This document shows, one piece after another, positions 6,578-14,582 of a stretch of 34,708 nt of DNA (the first letter of the stretch is position 1; each line of letters opens with the position of its first letter). The notes under the pieces are model-generated. The model worked only from the letters and a program-made list of their open reading frames with translations, did not search any database and had not been told where the DNA came from. This DNA is from an uncultured Tateyamaria sp. (GTDB taxonomy: Bacteria > Pseudomonadota > Alphaproteobacteria > Rhodobacterales > Rhodobacteraceae), in the NCBI GenBank assembly GCA_905480645.1, contig CAJQRC010000011.1:1-34708 (forward strand), in the 5' to 3' direction. The translations under genes were made by a program, and so were the position numbers.

Positions 6578-7573
6578 TTATGGTCGAGGAATACCTAAGT
6601 CAGCTGGACTAACTTTAGCCGCGCCAGTATCCTGAAGCGCCCAAGCGGTGACCTGCTGCCATTTAACCAAGAAATCTTTAGCTTCATCACCAGACATATT
6701 CATTACAATGTTACCACGGTTCGCCATTAACGTTGTAAACGTCTCATTTTTAGCTGCTGTCGTAAATGCAGCTGTCAGAGTTTCGACAACATCATCTGAC
6801 GTATCTTCACGGACGAAAACACCGTAAAATGGACCCCAAGGTAAAAAGTTCGCCATTTCCGGAATTGCGTCTGTGATCGCAGGTGCTTCAGGGAGAGTAT
6901 CCACAGGTTCTGTGTTCACTACTGCCAGTGCACGCATATTTCCCGCTTTGACCTGTTCTGCTGCAGCAGAAATACCAGTAGGCATAAAATCAACTTCACC
7001 GCCAAGCATCGCCGTCAGGCCAGGTCCTTCGCCATCAAATGGTATAGCTGTTACTTCAAAAGGTGCGGAATTAGCAATCAAAGCACCGATAGTACTTGGC
7101 AAGCCACCTGGACCTGTTGATCCCATAAGCACCGCGCCAGGGTTGGCCGCAATATCAGCCATCAGTTCTGCCATTGTCTGGTACTTGGAATCCGCAGGTA
7201 CAACCACGACCGCAACTCCACGGCCAAGTATATTAATAGGCGTAAATTTCGAATAATCTAAATCTGCCACACCCATTACAGGGTGAAGCTGCGGATTTTC
7301 CGCCCCATACAGAAATGTGTAGCCATCAGCTGGGGCAGCATTGACATATGCAGTTGAAATCGCGCCAGCACCACCAGATTTATTTAATACAACAATAGGT
7401 TTGCCCAGGGCTTCTTCTGCAGCCGGGTTTATAGCCCTTGCAACAGTATCAGTAGCGCCTCCTGCGCCCCACATGACGACACCAAGCATTTCACGTTCTG
7501 GAAATTCCTTCGCAGAAACGCTTATGCTAGCCACCATTAATGCTGTAATAGCACCCATCCAAACTTTTTTCAT
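6578..7573 (-). CDS. tctC: Tripartite tricarboxylate transporter, periplasmic binding protein TctC (Bug family)
   Basis: A 331-residue solute receptor for the TctABC system. The N-terminus (MKKVWMGAITALMVASISVSA) is a signal peptide, probably cleaved before KEFPER. The mature protein shows Bug-family features: the loop GAGGATDTVARAI, the glycine-rich GGAGAISTAYVNAAPADGYT strand-turn, and the GPGGLPSTIGALI and AMLGGEVDFMPTGIS segments. These loops contact the carboxylate ligand in solved family members. A good ribosome-binding site, GGAG followed by an A-run, precedes the ATG. It is first in the tctCBA operon, with a possible operator 35-50 bp upstream. The ligand may be a di- or tricarboxylate; sequence alone does not say which. 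Confidence 0.95.
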   Translation of the reverse strand: MKKVWMGAITALMVASISVSAKEFPEREMLGVVMWGAGGATDTVARAINPAAEEALGKPIVVLNKSGGAGAISTAYVNAAPADGYTFLYGAENPQLHPVMGVADLDYSKFTPINILGRGVAVVVVPADSKYQTMAELMADIAANPGAVLMGSTGPGGLPSTIGALIANSAPFEVTAIPFDGEGPGLTAMLGGEVDFMPTGISAAAEQVKAGNMRALAVVNTEPVDTLPEAPAITDAIPEMANFLPWGPFYGVFVREDTSDDVVETLTAAFTTAAKNETFTTLMANRGNIVMNMSGDEAKDFLVKWQQVTAWALQDTGAAKVSPADLGIPRP

Positions 7574-7607
7574 TTTTTCTCCAATTGCGGTTATGCTATT
7601 TTCTTGA

Positions 7608-7625
7608 CTAATTATTAGGACTAAT
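7608..7625. promoter_or_regulatory. Candidate operator in front of tctC
   Basis: CTAATTATTAGGACTAAT contains three alternating half-sites, CTAAT, ATTAG and CTAAT, forming two overlapping palindromes with 1-bp and 2-bp centres. It lies 35-52 bp upstream of the tctC start, between the divergent tctCBA and proX-like genes, where a GntR- or LysR-type regulator could act. No regulator gene is adjacent. Confidence 0.4.
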
Positions 7626-7761
7626 AGTTTGAAGATTAACCCAAATTACAGTCAACAATAACCAAGACTTAAGTGCAATTACCTTTTTGCCACACACCCT
7701 GAAATGACGAAAAGATATAGTATTATGTGTTAAGCAAAAAGAGTTTGAAAAAGGCTTTAGA

Positions 7762-8307
7762 ATGAACAATACTTTTGATGCCTCATCAAAATACCAAGAC
7801 AGCCTTCCGATTTCATCTGATGCGATTATGGAAACGCTCGATAATTTAGGGATTACTTTTACACGTTTTGATCATGTGCCCTTAAGGACAGTAGGCGACT
7901 CTAAGAAAGCTCAAGGACAGTTCTTATCTTCAAAAGATGGCGGCGGTCATATTAAAAACCTCTATCTGCGAGATAACAAAAAACACAATCTTCTTTTGGT
8001 TGCAGAACAAGATAGACAGATAGATCTCAAAACTCTCAATATAAAGCTAGGAACTGGGCGACTTTCATTCGGCTCTGCGGAAAGACTAATGGAAAATTTG
8101 GGTGTCCGGCCTGGCGCTGTAACGCCACTCTCAATGATCAATGGTGTGAAAACTGGAGTACAGCTATTCATCGATAACAATTTGAAAAACTGCAACCAAA
8201 TCTATGTGCATCCTTTAGTAAATGATCGCACATTAGGAATGACAGTAGAGGGGTTGCAGGCGTTTTTTGATAAAATCAAAGTAAAGCCTTTTTGGGTGGA
8301 ATTATAA
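7762..8307 (+). CDS. Prolyl-tRNA synthetase-associated (YbaK/ProX-type) deacylase domain protein
   Basis: A 181-residue stand-alone editing-domain protein. Members hydrolyse tRNA wrongly charged by prolyl-tRNA synthetase, typically alanyl-tRNA(Pro), in the cytoplasm. The fold is recognisable from IKNLYLRDNKKHNLLLVAEQD, which carries the conserved Lys that precedes the hydrophobic strand, then LGTGRLSFGSAERLMENLGVRPGAVTPLSMING, the most diagnostic segment, and a C-terminal HPLVNDRTLGMTVEGLQAFF. The length is about right for the ProX/PrdX type. The AlkX-type gene follows 24 bp downstream, so they may be cotranscribed. A degenerate copy of its 5' part lies at 4252-4510. Confidence 0.88.
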   Translation: MNNTFDASSKYQDSLPISSDAIMETLDNLGITFTRFDHVPLRTVGDSKKAQGQFLSSKDGGGHIKNLYLRDNKKHNLLLVAEQDRQIDLKTLNIKLGTGRLSFGSAERLMENLGVRPGAVTPLSMINGVKTGVQLFIDNNLKNCNQIYVHPLVNDRTLGMTVEGLQAFFDKIKVKPFWVEL

Positions 8308-8331
8308 AAAGTTACGCTGTGTAAAGGCTAA

Positions 8332-9507
8332 ATGAATTTGGTGATTCCATTAAAAATACAGAATAAGATGGCTCGCAAACTATGGCTAGAGTCTCAAGGG
8401 CTTTGTCTTTCCCCTACTGGTAGTCTTGATCTGTTAGGAATAATTAAGAAACTTGGTTTTGTGCAGTTAGACTCTATTCAAGTAGTATCCCGCGCTCATC
8501 ATCACATCTTATGGAGCCGAAATAAGAATTACCGAGAGCCAATGCTTGATAATTTACTTTCTAATGAACGATCTATTTTTGAACATTTCACACATGATGC
8601 ATCAGTTATTCCAATGGAGTTTCTTCCATTTTGGAAACGACAGTTCCACAGAAAAAAAGAAAAATTGGATCACGCAAAGTGGTTCAAGGGCTTGCCTGAT
8701 AAACATGAACGTGAGGTTATAAAAAACCGAATTGACCGTGATGGTCCATTATCAACTCATGCTTTTGATACAAAAGTAGATAGTCCGGGAAAAATGTGGT
8801 CACGGCCACCGCATAAACTTGCACTGGATTATATGTGGTATGCTGGCGAGTTGGCTACTTCACACAGAATTAACTTTAACAAATATTATGATCTTGCAGA
8901 GCGTATTTTCCCAAAAACGCTAAGAGATTTAGATGTTTCTGATAAAGATCAAATTAACTGGTTGTGCAACGCAGCACTGGATCGCATGGGATTTGGCCTA
9001 CCAAGTGAACTTCAGCAATACTGGGACGCTGTGAGTGTAAAAGAAGTAAATGCTTGGTTAATCGGCACACAAGCCAACATCCAAGAAGTGGAAGTAGAAA
9101 CATCAGAAGGTCAATGGATTAAAGCAGTCGCTCCTATTAATATTGAAGACAGATTAGCTGCTTTAAAGCAGCCCACATCGCGCCTGCATATAATCAATCC
9201 ATTTGATCCTGTGATCCGTAATAGAAAGCGTCTAAAGCGCTTGTTTGGTTTTGATTATCGCGTAGAAATGTTTGTACCCGCCACCAAGCGCATTTGGGGT
9301 TATTACGTTTTTCCAATACTTGAAGGACATCAATTTATTGGACGAATTGAAATTAAGGGTGACCGTAAAAAATCGGTCCTAAAAGTTATTAATTTCTGGC
9401 CAGAAAATGGAATAAGTTGGTCAGAAAATCAATACAAAAAGCTTTCACTCGAACTCGAGAGGATGCAAAGATTTATTGGTGTGGATAAAGTGAAATGGCA
9501 CAACTAA
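8332..9507 (+). CDS. YcaQ/AlkX-family winged-helix DNA glycosylase
   Basis: A 391-residue protein of the HTH_42 winged-helix family, which contains AlkZ and E. coli YcaQ (AlkX). Those enzymes unhook DNA interstrand crosslinks and remove bulky alkylated bases. The catalytic QxD motif is present as QLD (Gln45-Asp47) in GFVQLDSIQVV. It is followed by the conserved SRAHHHILWSR, the RSIFEHFTHDASVIP segment and, further on, RPPHKLALDYMWYAGEL and INPFDPVIRNRKRLKRLFGFDYRVEMFVP. The last of these is the C-terminal beta-rich part. Length is standard. It probably shares a transcript with the preceding deacylase gene; the functional link, if any, is not obvious. A weak terminator follows at 9575-9594. 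Confidence 0.88.
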   Translation: MNLVIPLKIQNKMARKLWLESQGLCLSPTGSLDLLGIIKKLGFVQLDSIQVVSRAHHHILWSRNKNYREPMLDNLLSNERSIFEHFTHDASVIPMEFLPFWKRQFHRKKEKLDHAKWFKGLPDKHEREVIKNRIDRDGPLSTHAFDTKVDSPGKMWSRPPHKLALDYMWYAGELATSHRINFNKYYDLAERIFPKTLRDLDVSDKDQINWLCNAALDRMGFGLPSELQQYWDAVSVKEVNAWLIGTQANIQEVEVETSEGQWIKAVAPINIEDRLAALKQPTSRLHIINPFDPVIRNRKRLKRLFGFDYRVEMFVPATKRIWGYYVFPILEGHQFIGRIEIKGDRKKSVLKVINFWPENGISWSENQYKKLSLELERMQRFIGVDKVKWHN

Positions 9508-9574
9508 TTATTACAAAACGATAACTAAGAGTGCTTACAAAACACTTTTTGTTGCTGCTTAAATAACTAAGATG

Positions 9575-9594
9575 ACTGTGTTTTACAGTTTTTT
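9575..9594 (+). terminator. Weak intrinsic terminator behind the glycosylase gene
   Basis: ACTGT (9575-9579) pairs with ACAGT (9585-9589) over a 5-nt loop and a run of T (9589-9594) follows. The stem is short and has little GC, so termination would be partial. Confidence 0.4.
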
Positions 9595-9851
9595 CTTAAA
9601 TAAACGCCTCAAATAAATCATAAATATTTCGGGTTTCGTATCAATCTTAGAACTCCATTTGAACGGATCTGAATTGCCTTGGCTAAATGTATCATGCAGA
9701 TTTTGTAAAATTTTAAAATATGGTTATTTTACCATTCTTTCCTAAGTCTTTTGATTATGCGCTGGATTCAAAAAATATAAAATACTGCTCTTTATGGACA
9801 GATAATATCAACCCAAAAAGGCAACCAGTAATCTAACAATCTCATTACCAA

Positions 9852-9868
9852 GTAACGTAACGGTAACG
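9852..9868. repeat. GTAACG-type short direct repeats
   Basis: GTAACG, TAACG and GTAACG occur back to back in 17 bp, about 125-140 bp upstream of the chitinase-like start. They could be half-sites for a regulator; nothing in the window identifies it. Confidence 0.3.
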
Positions 9869-9934
9869 TGGTTGTGTGCAGACGTGCATTGTTGACGCAG
9901 CATCCCAATCTTACGTCTTAACAATAAGCGGCAA

Positions 9935-9956
9935 CTAAAACGCTTTGATGTTTTAG
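9935..9956. promoter_or_regulatory. Inverted repeat upstream of the chitinase-like gene
   Basis: CTAAAAC (9935-9941) and GTTTTAG (9950-9956) are perfect complements around an 8-bp spacer, 36-58 bp before the start codon. It could be an operator or a leader hairpin. Confidence 0.4.
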
Positions 9957-9992
9957 CAATTCCTACGTGTCAAATAAGAGGGGCTTTCAATT

Positions 9993-12900
9993 ATGACTGT
10001 TGTTTATTATCCTGGATGGGGCATTTATGGGCGTGAACATTTTATAAATAGCATTAATTTCGATGATGTAAGTGAGATTAGCTACGCGTTTTTTGATGTA
10101 GAGTCGGATGGCTCACTACGCACTATTGATAATTATGAATGGGCTGAAAAGGCCTTCAGCGCACAAGACAGCATCAGCGGTGTTCCAGATACGTGGGAAG
10201 ACGGGGACGCTCGTGGAAATCAAAATCAATTAGCACAATTGGCAGAACAATACCCGGATGTAAGCATCAATATTGCTTTGGGAGGTTGGACACTTTCTGA
10301 TGATTTCAGCACAGCAGTTTTGGACCAAAACCGTGACAATCTAATTAATAATATTGTCGAGATGGCTCGCGATAATCCCTGGATTACGGGCTTTGATATG
10401 GATTGGGAATTTCCCGGAAGTGGCGGCCAGTCAGGCAATACCATTCGCGCTGAAGACGGTGAAAACTACGCCAAGTTTTTGGAGGGCTTGAACATTGCCT
10501 TGGATGGGCTGTCAGCAGAAACGGGGCAAGATTATACAATCAGCGTAGCATCACCGCCTGGACTAACGCAGGTCGATACTTTTGGGTTCGAATACGGCGT
10601 GGCAGAGCATGCTGATATAATAAACCTTATGGCATATGACTATCATGGAGGGTGGGAAAATAACACCGGTCTGCAAGCAGGCATATTCGATGACTATTCA
10701 AACACAAGCTCACCAGGCATCGCCGCAACAATAAAAGCGATGATAGAGCGTGGTGTTGATATTGAAAAAGTGAACCTTGGCATTCCACTTTATGCACGAG
10801 GGTGGAATATTGATCCAGAAACAGAAATTGCAAATGCAATTGGTGCTCCCAGCCTGAGTGCAGTTACTGGTTCCTTTGAGGCCGGCATATATGATGCCAA
10901 AGATATTCTTACTACTATCGCAAATAACCCGTCTGAGTGGACAGTGGTTTATGACACTGACTCCATGGCCGCTTTTGCACTTAGCGAAACGGGTGAGTTT
11001 GTATCTATCGAGACCCGTTCGACGGTAGCACTTAAAGCAGCTTGGGCCAAGGCCAATGACTTTAACGGGTTAATGTTTTGGGACAGTTCCAGCGACCTTG
11101 AAGGTACTGGGGCAAGCCTAGTTGAAGCAGGAAACGATGTTTGGGAAGGGCGTCAAACAGTTGCAGATATCATTGCCACAGATATTATCCAGTTTGATCA
11201 GTTTATTGGAAGTGGGGAATTCTATGATCTTTTAACATTAGATCCAACTGGTTTGCCCATTAGCGCGATACAGGCACAAGAAAATCTCAATGAACAAGGT
11301 GCTGAAACTGACCTCGAATTGAGCAATTCTAATAACACCGATGGCTCAACCGTCCCAGATGAAGATATTCAGGTAGATATGAGCGAAACCACGGAAGATA
11401 GCAGTGAAATAGCCGATAGTATTAATACCGACCACGCACACGATACAGAAAATCAAGGCGACTTACCAAGCAGTGATGGCGCAAGTACTGTAAATCCAGA
11501 AGTCACAGCGCAAAACGCTACTCATGTCATCACTTGGGCCTGGGGACAAAATATTGTCGATTCAAACTTTAACCCAGAAACAGATACAATCTTCTTCGAT
11601 TGGATTAGTGCCGATGCTGTCAACATAACAGAGACCGCTCAGGGTATTACGATCTCCCTTCCAGCAAATAACCAGAGCCTTACACTCAGCGGAATAGGTC
11701 TGTCTGACCTTAAACTGTCAAACATCAATGCGCTTGATGCAAGTACGCAAAATAAACTCGCTAATCTTATCACAAGTGAAACCACCAGTAGTGGTGACAT
11801 GAGCAACAATAATGTCAGTAACACCGATGGCTCAACCGTCCCAGATGAAGATATTCAGGTAGATATGAGCGAAACCACGGAAGATAGCAGTGAAATAGCC
11901 GATAGTATTAATACCGACCACGCACACGATACAGAAAATCAAGGCGACTTACCAAGCAGTGATGGCGCAAGTACTGTAAATCCAGAAGTCACAGCGCAAA
12001 ACGCTACTCATGTCATCACTTGGGCCTGGGGACAAAATATTGTCGATTCAAACTTTAACCCAGAAACAGATACAATCTTCTTCGATTGGATTAGTGCCGA
12101 TGCTGTCAACATAACAGAGACCGCTCAGGGTATTACGATCTCCCTTCCAGCAAATAACCAGAGCCTTACACTCAGCGGAATAGGTCTGTCTGACCTTAAA
12201 CTGTCAAACATCAATGCGCTTGATGCAAGTACGCAAAATAAACTCGCTAATCTTATCACAAGTGAAACCACCAGTAGTGGTGACATGAGTAACGATCACT
12301 ATCATGACGATCATAATCAAAACGATGATGGCTACGTTGCTGGGGCAATGACATCAATAACGTTAACATCTTCCGATCAGATCATCACCAGTTTTGAGAT
12401 TGCTACAGATATGGTGCATATCGAGGGAGGGATCACAGCTGATCTTTTGCAGATTTTTCAAGAAAGTGGTGATGCTCTGGGTTTGACAACGCGGATAGTC
12501 ATTTTGGATAGTGTAGGAAACACCGTTTCCACCACCATTATAAAAGACGTCGGATTGTCTGATCTTACACTCGCAAACTTTTCAATAGCAGAACAATCGG
12601 CACAAAACGAAATTGCCACCGCTATTGGGCAGACGATAACAGGTGCGCCAACAAACGTTGACGGTTATGATATTATTTATGATAGCAACGACGGAATTCC
12701 TTCGGTAACCACCGGTACAACTCCTGAAGGTGGAGCAAAATACCGAGGTGATATCAACGCTGATGATGTATTTGATTTTGACATCTCAAGAGACCAAATT
12801 GACGTTGGTGAAACCTCTGTTCACAATTTAATAATTACAAAAACAGCAAATGGTGAGATCGCTATTGATAGCCCATGGACTAATGCAATGCAGATTTTTC

Positions 12901-13820
12901 AGGGCGTAAAAATTGCAGATTTAACAATGGATAACTTTGCCACAGTAGGTAATGAGCATCTGCGTCAAGATCTTGGAGGCGTAATGAGTTGGGAACTTGG
13001 CGTAGGTCCTCGAGATAGCAATACTGTGTATGTCCGCAGCCATGAATACGGGGTTCATGAGGTTATCGATGGCTTTGACCCAAGCGCAATGAAGATCAGT
13101 TTTTTGTTCTTTGGCACCCGAGAACGGCTAACGGTTGAAGATACTGATGCAGGTCTAAAAATTTGGTCCATGCCAAGCGGGCAAAGCATAACTTTTACAG
13201 ATATCACGAAATCAGATCTCATTCCCGGCCTAATAGAGTTTCACCATGATCAAATCATTGAAGACAACCTGGAAACTCCGTTTGGCATTTCTGCTAGTGA
13301 TCTAACACTGGTAGATCGTACGGTTCTTCTAACGCCAGATGCCCCACTTGGCTCGACAACAGATGGCTTTCAGACGCAGCTTGGCAATTTGACGGGCGCT
13401 AATGAAAGCACAGACGTGCCTATTAATATCAGCAGTAGCACTTTAAATGATGATAATGATGGTTCTGACGCACCCACTTCACTTGCTGGTTTTAACACAG
13501 TGAACTTTACCAACAGTCAATCTGATAGTGCTTCACTAACATGGGAATGGGCTAACAAAACTGCGATTACTGGCTTTGATACGGAAACTGATTTTTTCGA
13601 CTTTGGCAACATGTCTGCTGACTCTGTTAATGTAGAGGAAGCCGATGGTAACCTTTACTTTGAGGTTCTTGGAATGGGTGGAAATATTACAGCTTTAGTT
13701 GGTGTACAAGCTGAGGACCTATCATCCGAAAACTTAACAGCGGCAGAATGGAATGACGTTCTCGATGCCGACAGCATTTTAATCGAAAGCCTTGTCAGCC
13801 TTGGATATGATTTTGGCTAA
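9993..13820 (+). CDS. GH18 chitinase-like multimodular protein with an internal exact duplication
   Basis: A 1275-residue protein. Residues 1 to about 385 form a glycoside hydrolase family 18 barrel: YYPGWGIYG (strand 1), INIALGGW (in place of the usual SxGG), GFDMDWEFPG with catalytic Glu139 and Asp135/Asp137, NLMAYDYHGGW, and LGIPLYARGW. The first Asp of the canonical DxxDxDxE is Thr132 here. The family cleaves beta-1,4-linked N-acetylglucosamine polymers. The rest is acidic, with beta-rich modules that share a pattern such as ITWAWGQN...FDWISADAVNI...LSGIGLSDL. Two modules (447-604 and 609-766) are identical, followed by more diverged ones, ending with one around Trp1184. There is no signal peptide; an acidic C-terminus may serve for type I secretion, though no such exporter is in the window. 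An extracellular role is inference. Confidence 0.88.
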   Translation: MTVVYYPGWGIYGREHFINSINFDDVSEISYAFFDVESDGSLRTIDNYEWAEKAFSAQDSISGVPDTWEDGDARGNQNQLAQLAEQYPDVSINIALGGWTLSDDFSTAVLDQNRDNLINNIVEMARDNPWITGFDMDWEFPGSGGQSGNTIRAEDGENYAKFLEGLNIALDGLSAETGQDYTISVASPPGLTQVDTFGFEYGVAEHADIINLMAYDYHGGWENNTGLQAGIFDDYSNTSSPGIAATIKAMIERGVDIEKVNLGIPLYARGWNIDPETEIANAIGAPSLSAVTGSFEAGIYDAKDILTTIANNPSEWTVVYDTDSMAAFALSETGEFVSIETRSTVALKAAWAKANDFNGLMFWDSSSDLEGTGASLVEAGNDVWEGRQTVADIIATDIIQFDQFIGSGEFYDLLTLDPTGLPISAIQAQENLNEQGAETDLELSNSNNTDGSTVPDEDIQVDMSETTEDSSEIADSINTDHAHDTENQGDLPSSDGASTVNPEVTAQNATHVITWAWGQNIVDSNFNPETDTIFFDWISADAVNITETAQGITISLPANNQSLTLSGIGLSDLKLSNINALDASTQNKLANLITSETTSSGDMSNNNVSNTDGSTVPDEDIQVDMSETTEDSSEIADSINTDHAHDTENQGDLPSSDGASTVNPEVTAQNATHVITWAWGQNIVDSNFNPETDTIFFDWISADAVNITETAQGITISLPANNQSLTLSGIGLSDLKLSNINALDASTQNKLANLITSETTSSGDMSNDHYHDDHNQNDDGYVAGAMTSITLTSSDQIITSFEIATDMVHIEGGITADLLQIFQESGDALGLTTRIVILDSVGNTVSTTIIKDVGLSDLTLANFSIAEQSAQNEIATAIGQTITGAPTNVDGYDIIYDSNDGIPSVTTGTTPEGGAKYRGDINADDVFDFDISRDQIDVGETSVHNLIITKTANGEIAIDSPWTNAMQIFQGVKIADLTMDNFATVGNEHLRQDLGGVMSWELGVGPRDSNTVYVRSHEYGVHEVIDGFDPSAMKISFLFFGTRERLTVEDTDAGLKIWSMPSGQSITFTDITKSDLIPGLIEFHHDQIIEDNLETPFGISASDLTLVDRTVLLTPDAPLGSTTDGFQTQLGNLTGANESTDVPINISSSTLNDDNDGSDAPTSLAGFNTVNFTNSQSDSASLTWEWANKTAITGFDTETDFFDFGNMSADSVNVEEADGNLYFEVLGMGGNITALVGVQAEDLSSENLTAAEWNDVLDADSILIESLVSLGYDFG
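11333..11803 (+). repeat. Exact 471-bp direct repeat, copy 1
   Basis: This segment of the chitinase-like gene recurs without any difference I could find at 11819-12289. The spacing is 486 bp (162 codons), so the reading frame is kept. The unit contains an acidic linker and one complete WAWG-type module. Confidence 0.95.
11819..12289 (+). repeat. Exact 471-bp direct repeat, copy 2
   Basis: Second copy of the unit. Identity ends at 12290, where a synonymous C-to-T change occurs in a Ser codon, and the sequence then diverges to a His/Asp-rich linker. Absence of even synonymous differences inside the unit points to a very recent duplication, recent gene conversion, or an assembly effect. Confidence 0.95.
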
Positions 13821-13907
13821 AGAACTTTCTTAAATTCGAGACATAATTGAAGGGTCATAAAAGACGCACTGCTAACCCATAACCCTTAAGCTTTTTGAGT
13901 ACAAAAG

Positions 13908-14378
13908 ATGATGCTAATGAATAACGTTGTGAAAGCACTTTGGGTTGTTGCTTTAATAACAACCAGCACTCCTTGTTGGAGTTCAAGGATAGAAGTTAAA
14001 GAAGACGCAACAGTAGCTAGTCCTTTATCTTTAATTAATGCGGAGAGATCCGCGGTTGGTCTCACTAAGCTTAAATACAACAAACGTTTGGAAAAAGCAG
14101 CCACAGCACATTCCAAAGATATGGCGAGGTTCGACTTTATTTCGCACACAGGAAGTAATGGTTCTGATTTACGCAAGCGACTAAGGCGCGCTGGCTACAA
14201 GTTCTGTTATGGCGCTGAAAACTTAGCTTTAGGAACAAAAAGCTGGTCAGATACTGTGAATGCGTGGATGACATCACCAAAACATAAGGCAAATATTTTG
14301 GACTATCGAGCAAGCTCTGTTGGCGTTGCGCAGGTTGGCGAAAAGTATTGGGTCATGGTTGTGGGTAAAAAGTGTTAA
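13908..14378 (+). CDS. Secreted CAP (SCP/PR-1) domain protein
   Basis: A 156-residue protein: an N-terminal signal peptide (hydrophobic NNVVKALWVVALITTSTPCWS) and a single CAP domain. Family features are the helix LSLINAERSAVGLTKLKYNKRLEKAATAHSKDMARFDFISHTGSNGSDLRKRLRRAGY, the ENLALG motif and the HKANILDYRASSVGVA region with the closing YWVMVVGKKC. The likely metal-site His pair is in AHSKDM and SHTG. Bacterial CAP proteins are extracytoplasmic and mostly of unknown function; proposed roles include protease-like or lipid-binding activity. Two Cys (in FCYGAEN and the C-terminal KKC) could form a disulfide. Several ATGs occur at the start (13908, 13911, 13917), so the exact start is uncertain by three residues. 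It lies 87 bp after the chitinase-like gene. Confidence 0.88.
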   Translation: MMLMNNVVKALWVVALITTSTPCWSSRIEVKEDATVASPLSLINAERSAVGLTKLKYNKRLEKAATAHSKDMARFDFISHTGSNGSDLRKRLRRAGYKFCYGAENLALGTKSWSDTVNAWMTSPKHKANILDYRASSVGVAQVGEKYWVMVVGKKC

Positions 14379-14582
14379 ATCAGTATTTTATTTTTCACTA
14401 TACATCCAAAACCACTTTGCCTGCGTTAATCGGCATAATCAGGTGCAAAGCTATTTAGAGCTTGGAAAGAGCCAGCTTCTGGACAGCTTCAGTCTTTCAA
14501 AGACACAAAGGTATCTATACTTAAATAAAATCATAAAACTTCCATTTTTCACAACGATTTTATAATTCCACGAAATCTCGCA

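Larger units (their letters stand above)
9508..9992. other. 485-bp intergenic region before the chitinase-like gene
   Basis: No coding sequence is supported. It holds a candidate terminator (9575-9594), a cluster of GTAACG-type repeats (9852-9868), and an inverted repeat (9935-9956) close to the start of the chitinase-like gene. The ribosome-binding site AAGAGGGG (9976-9983) lies 9 bp before the ATG at 9993. The length and the repeats suggest a controlled promoter region. Confidence 0.6.

Noticed and set aside
6873-7256. Plus-strand 127-codon open frame opposite tctC.
   Set aside because: It is the complement of well-conserved TctC coding sequence; its Ala/Pro/Ser-rich composition is typical of an antisense shadow.
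13850-13890. AAGGGT and ACCCTT behind the chitinase-like gene as a terminator.
   Set aside because: The stem has only six pairs and a loop of more than 20 nt with no strong T-run directly after it.
14379-14582. Open frame running past the CAP gene (14320-14565).
   Set aside because: It begins inside the CAP gene in another frame, has no recognisable domain and no ribosome-binding site; the interval has no supported feature.
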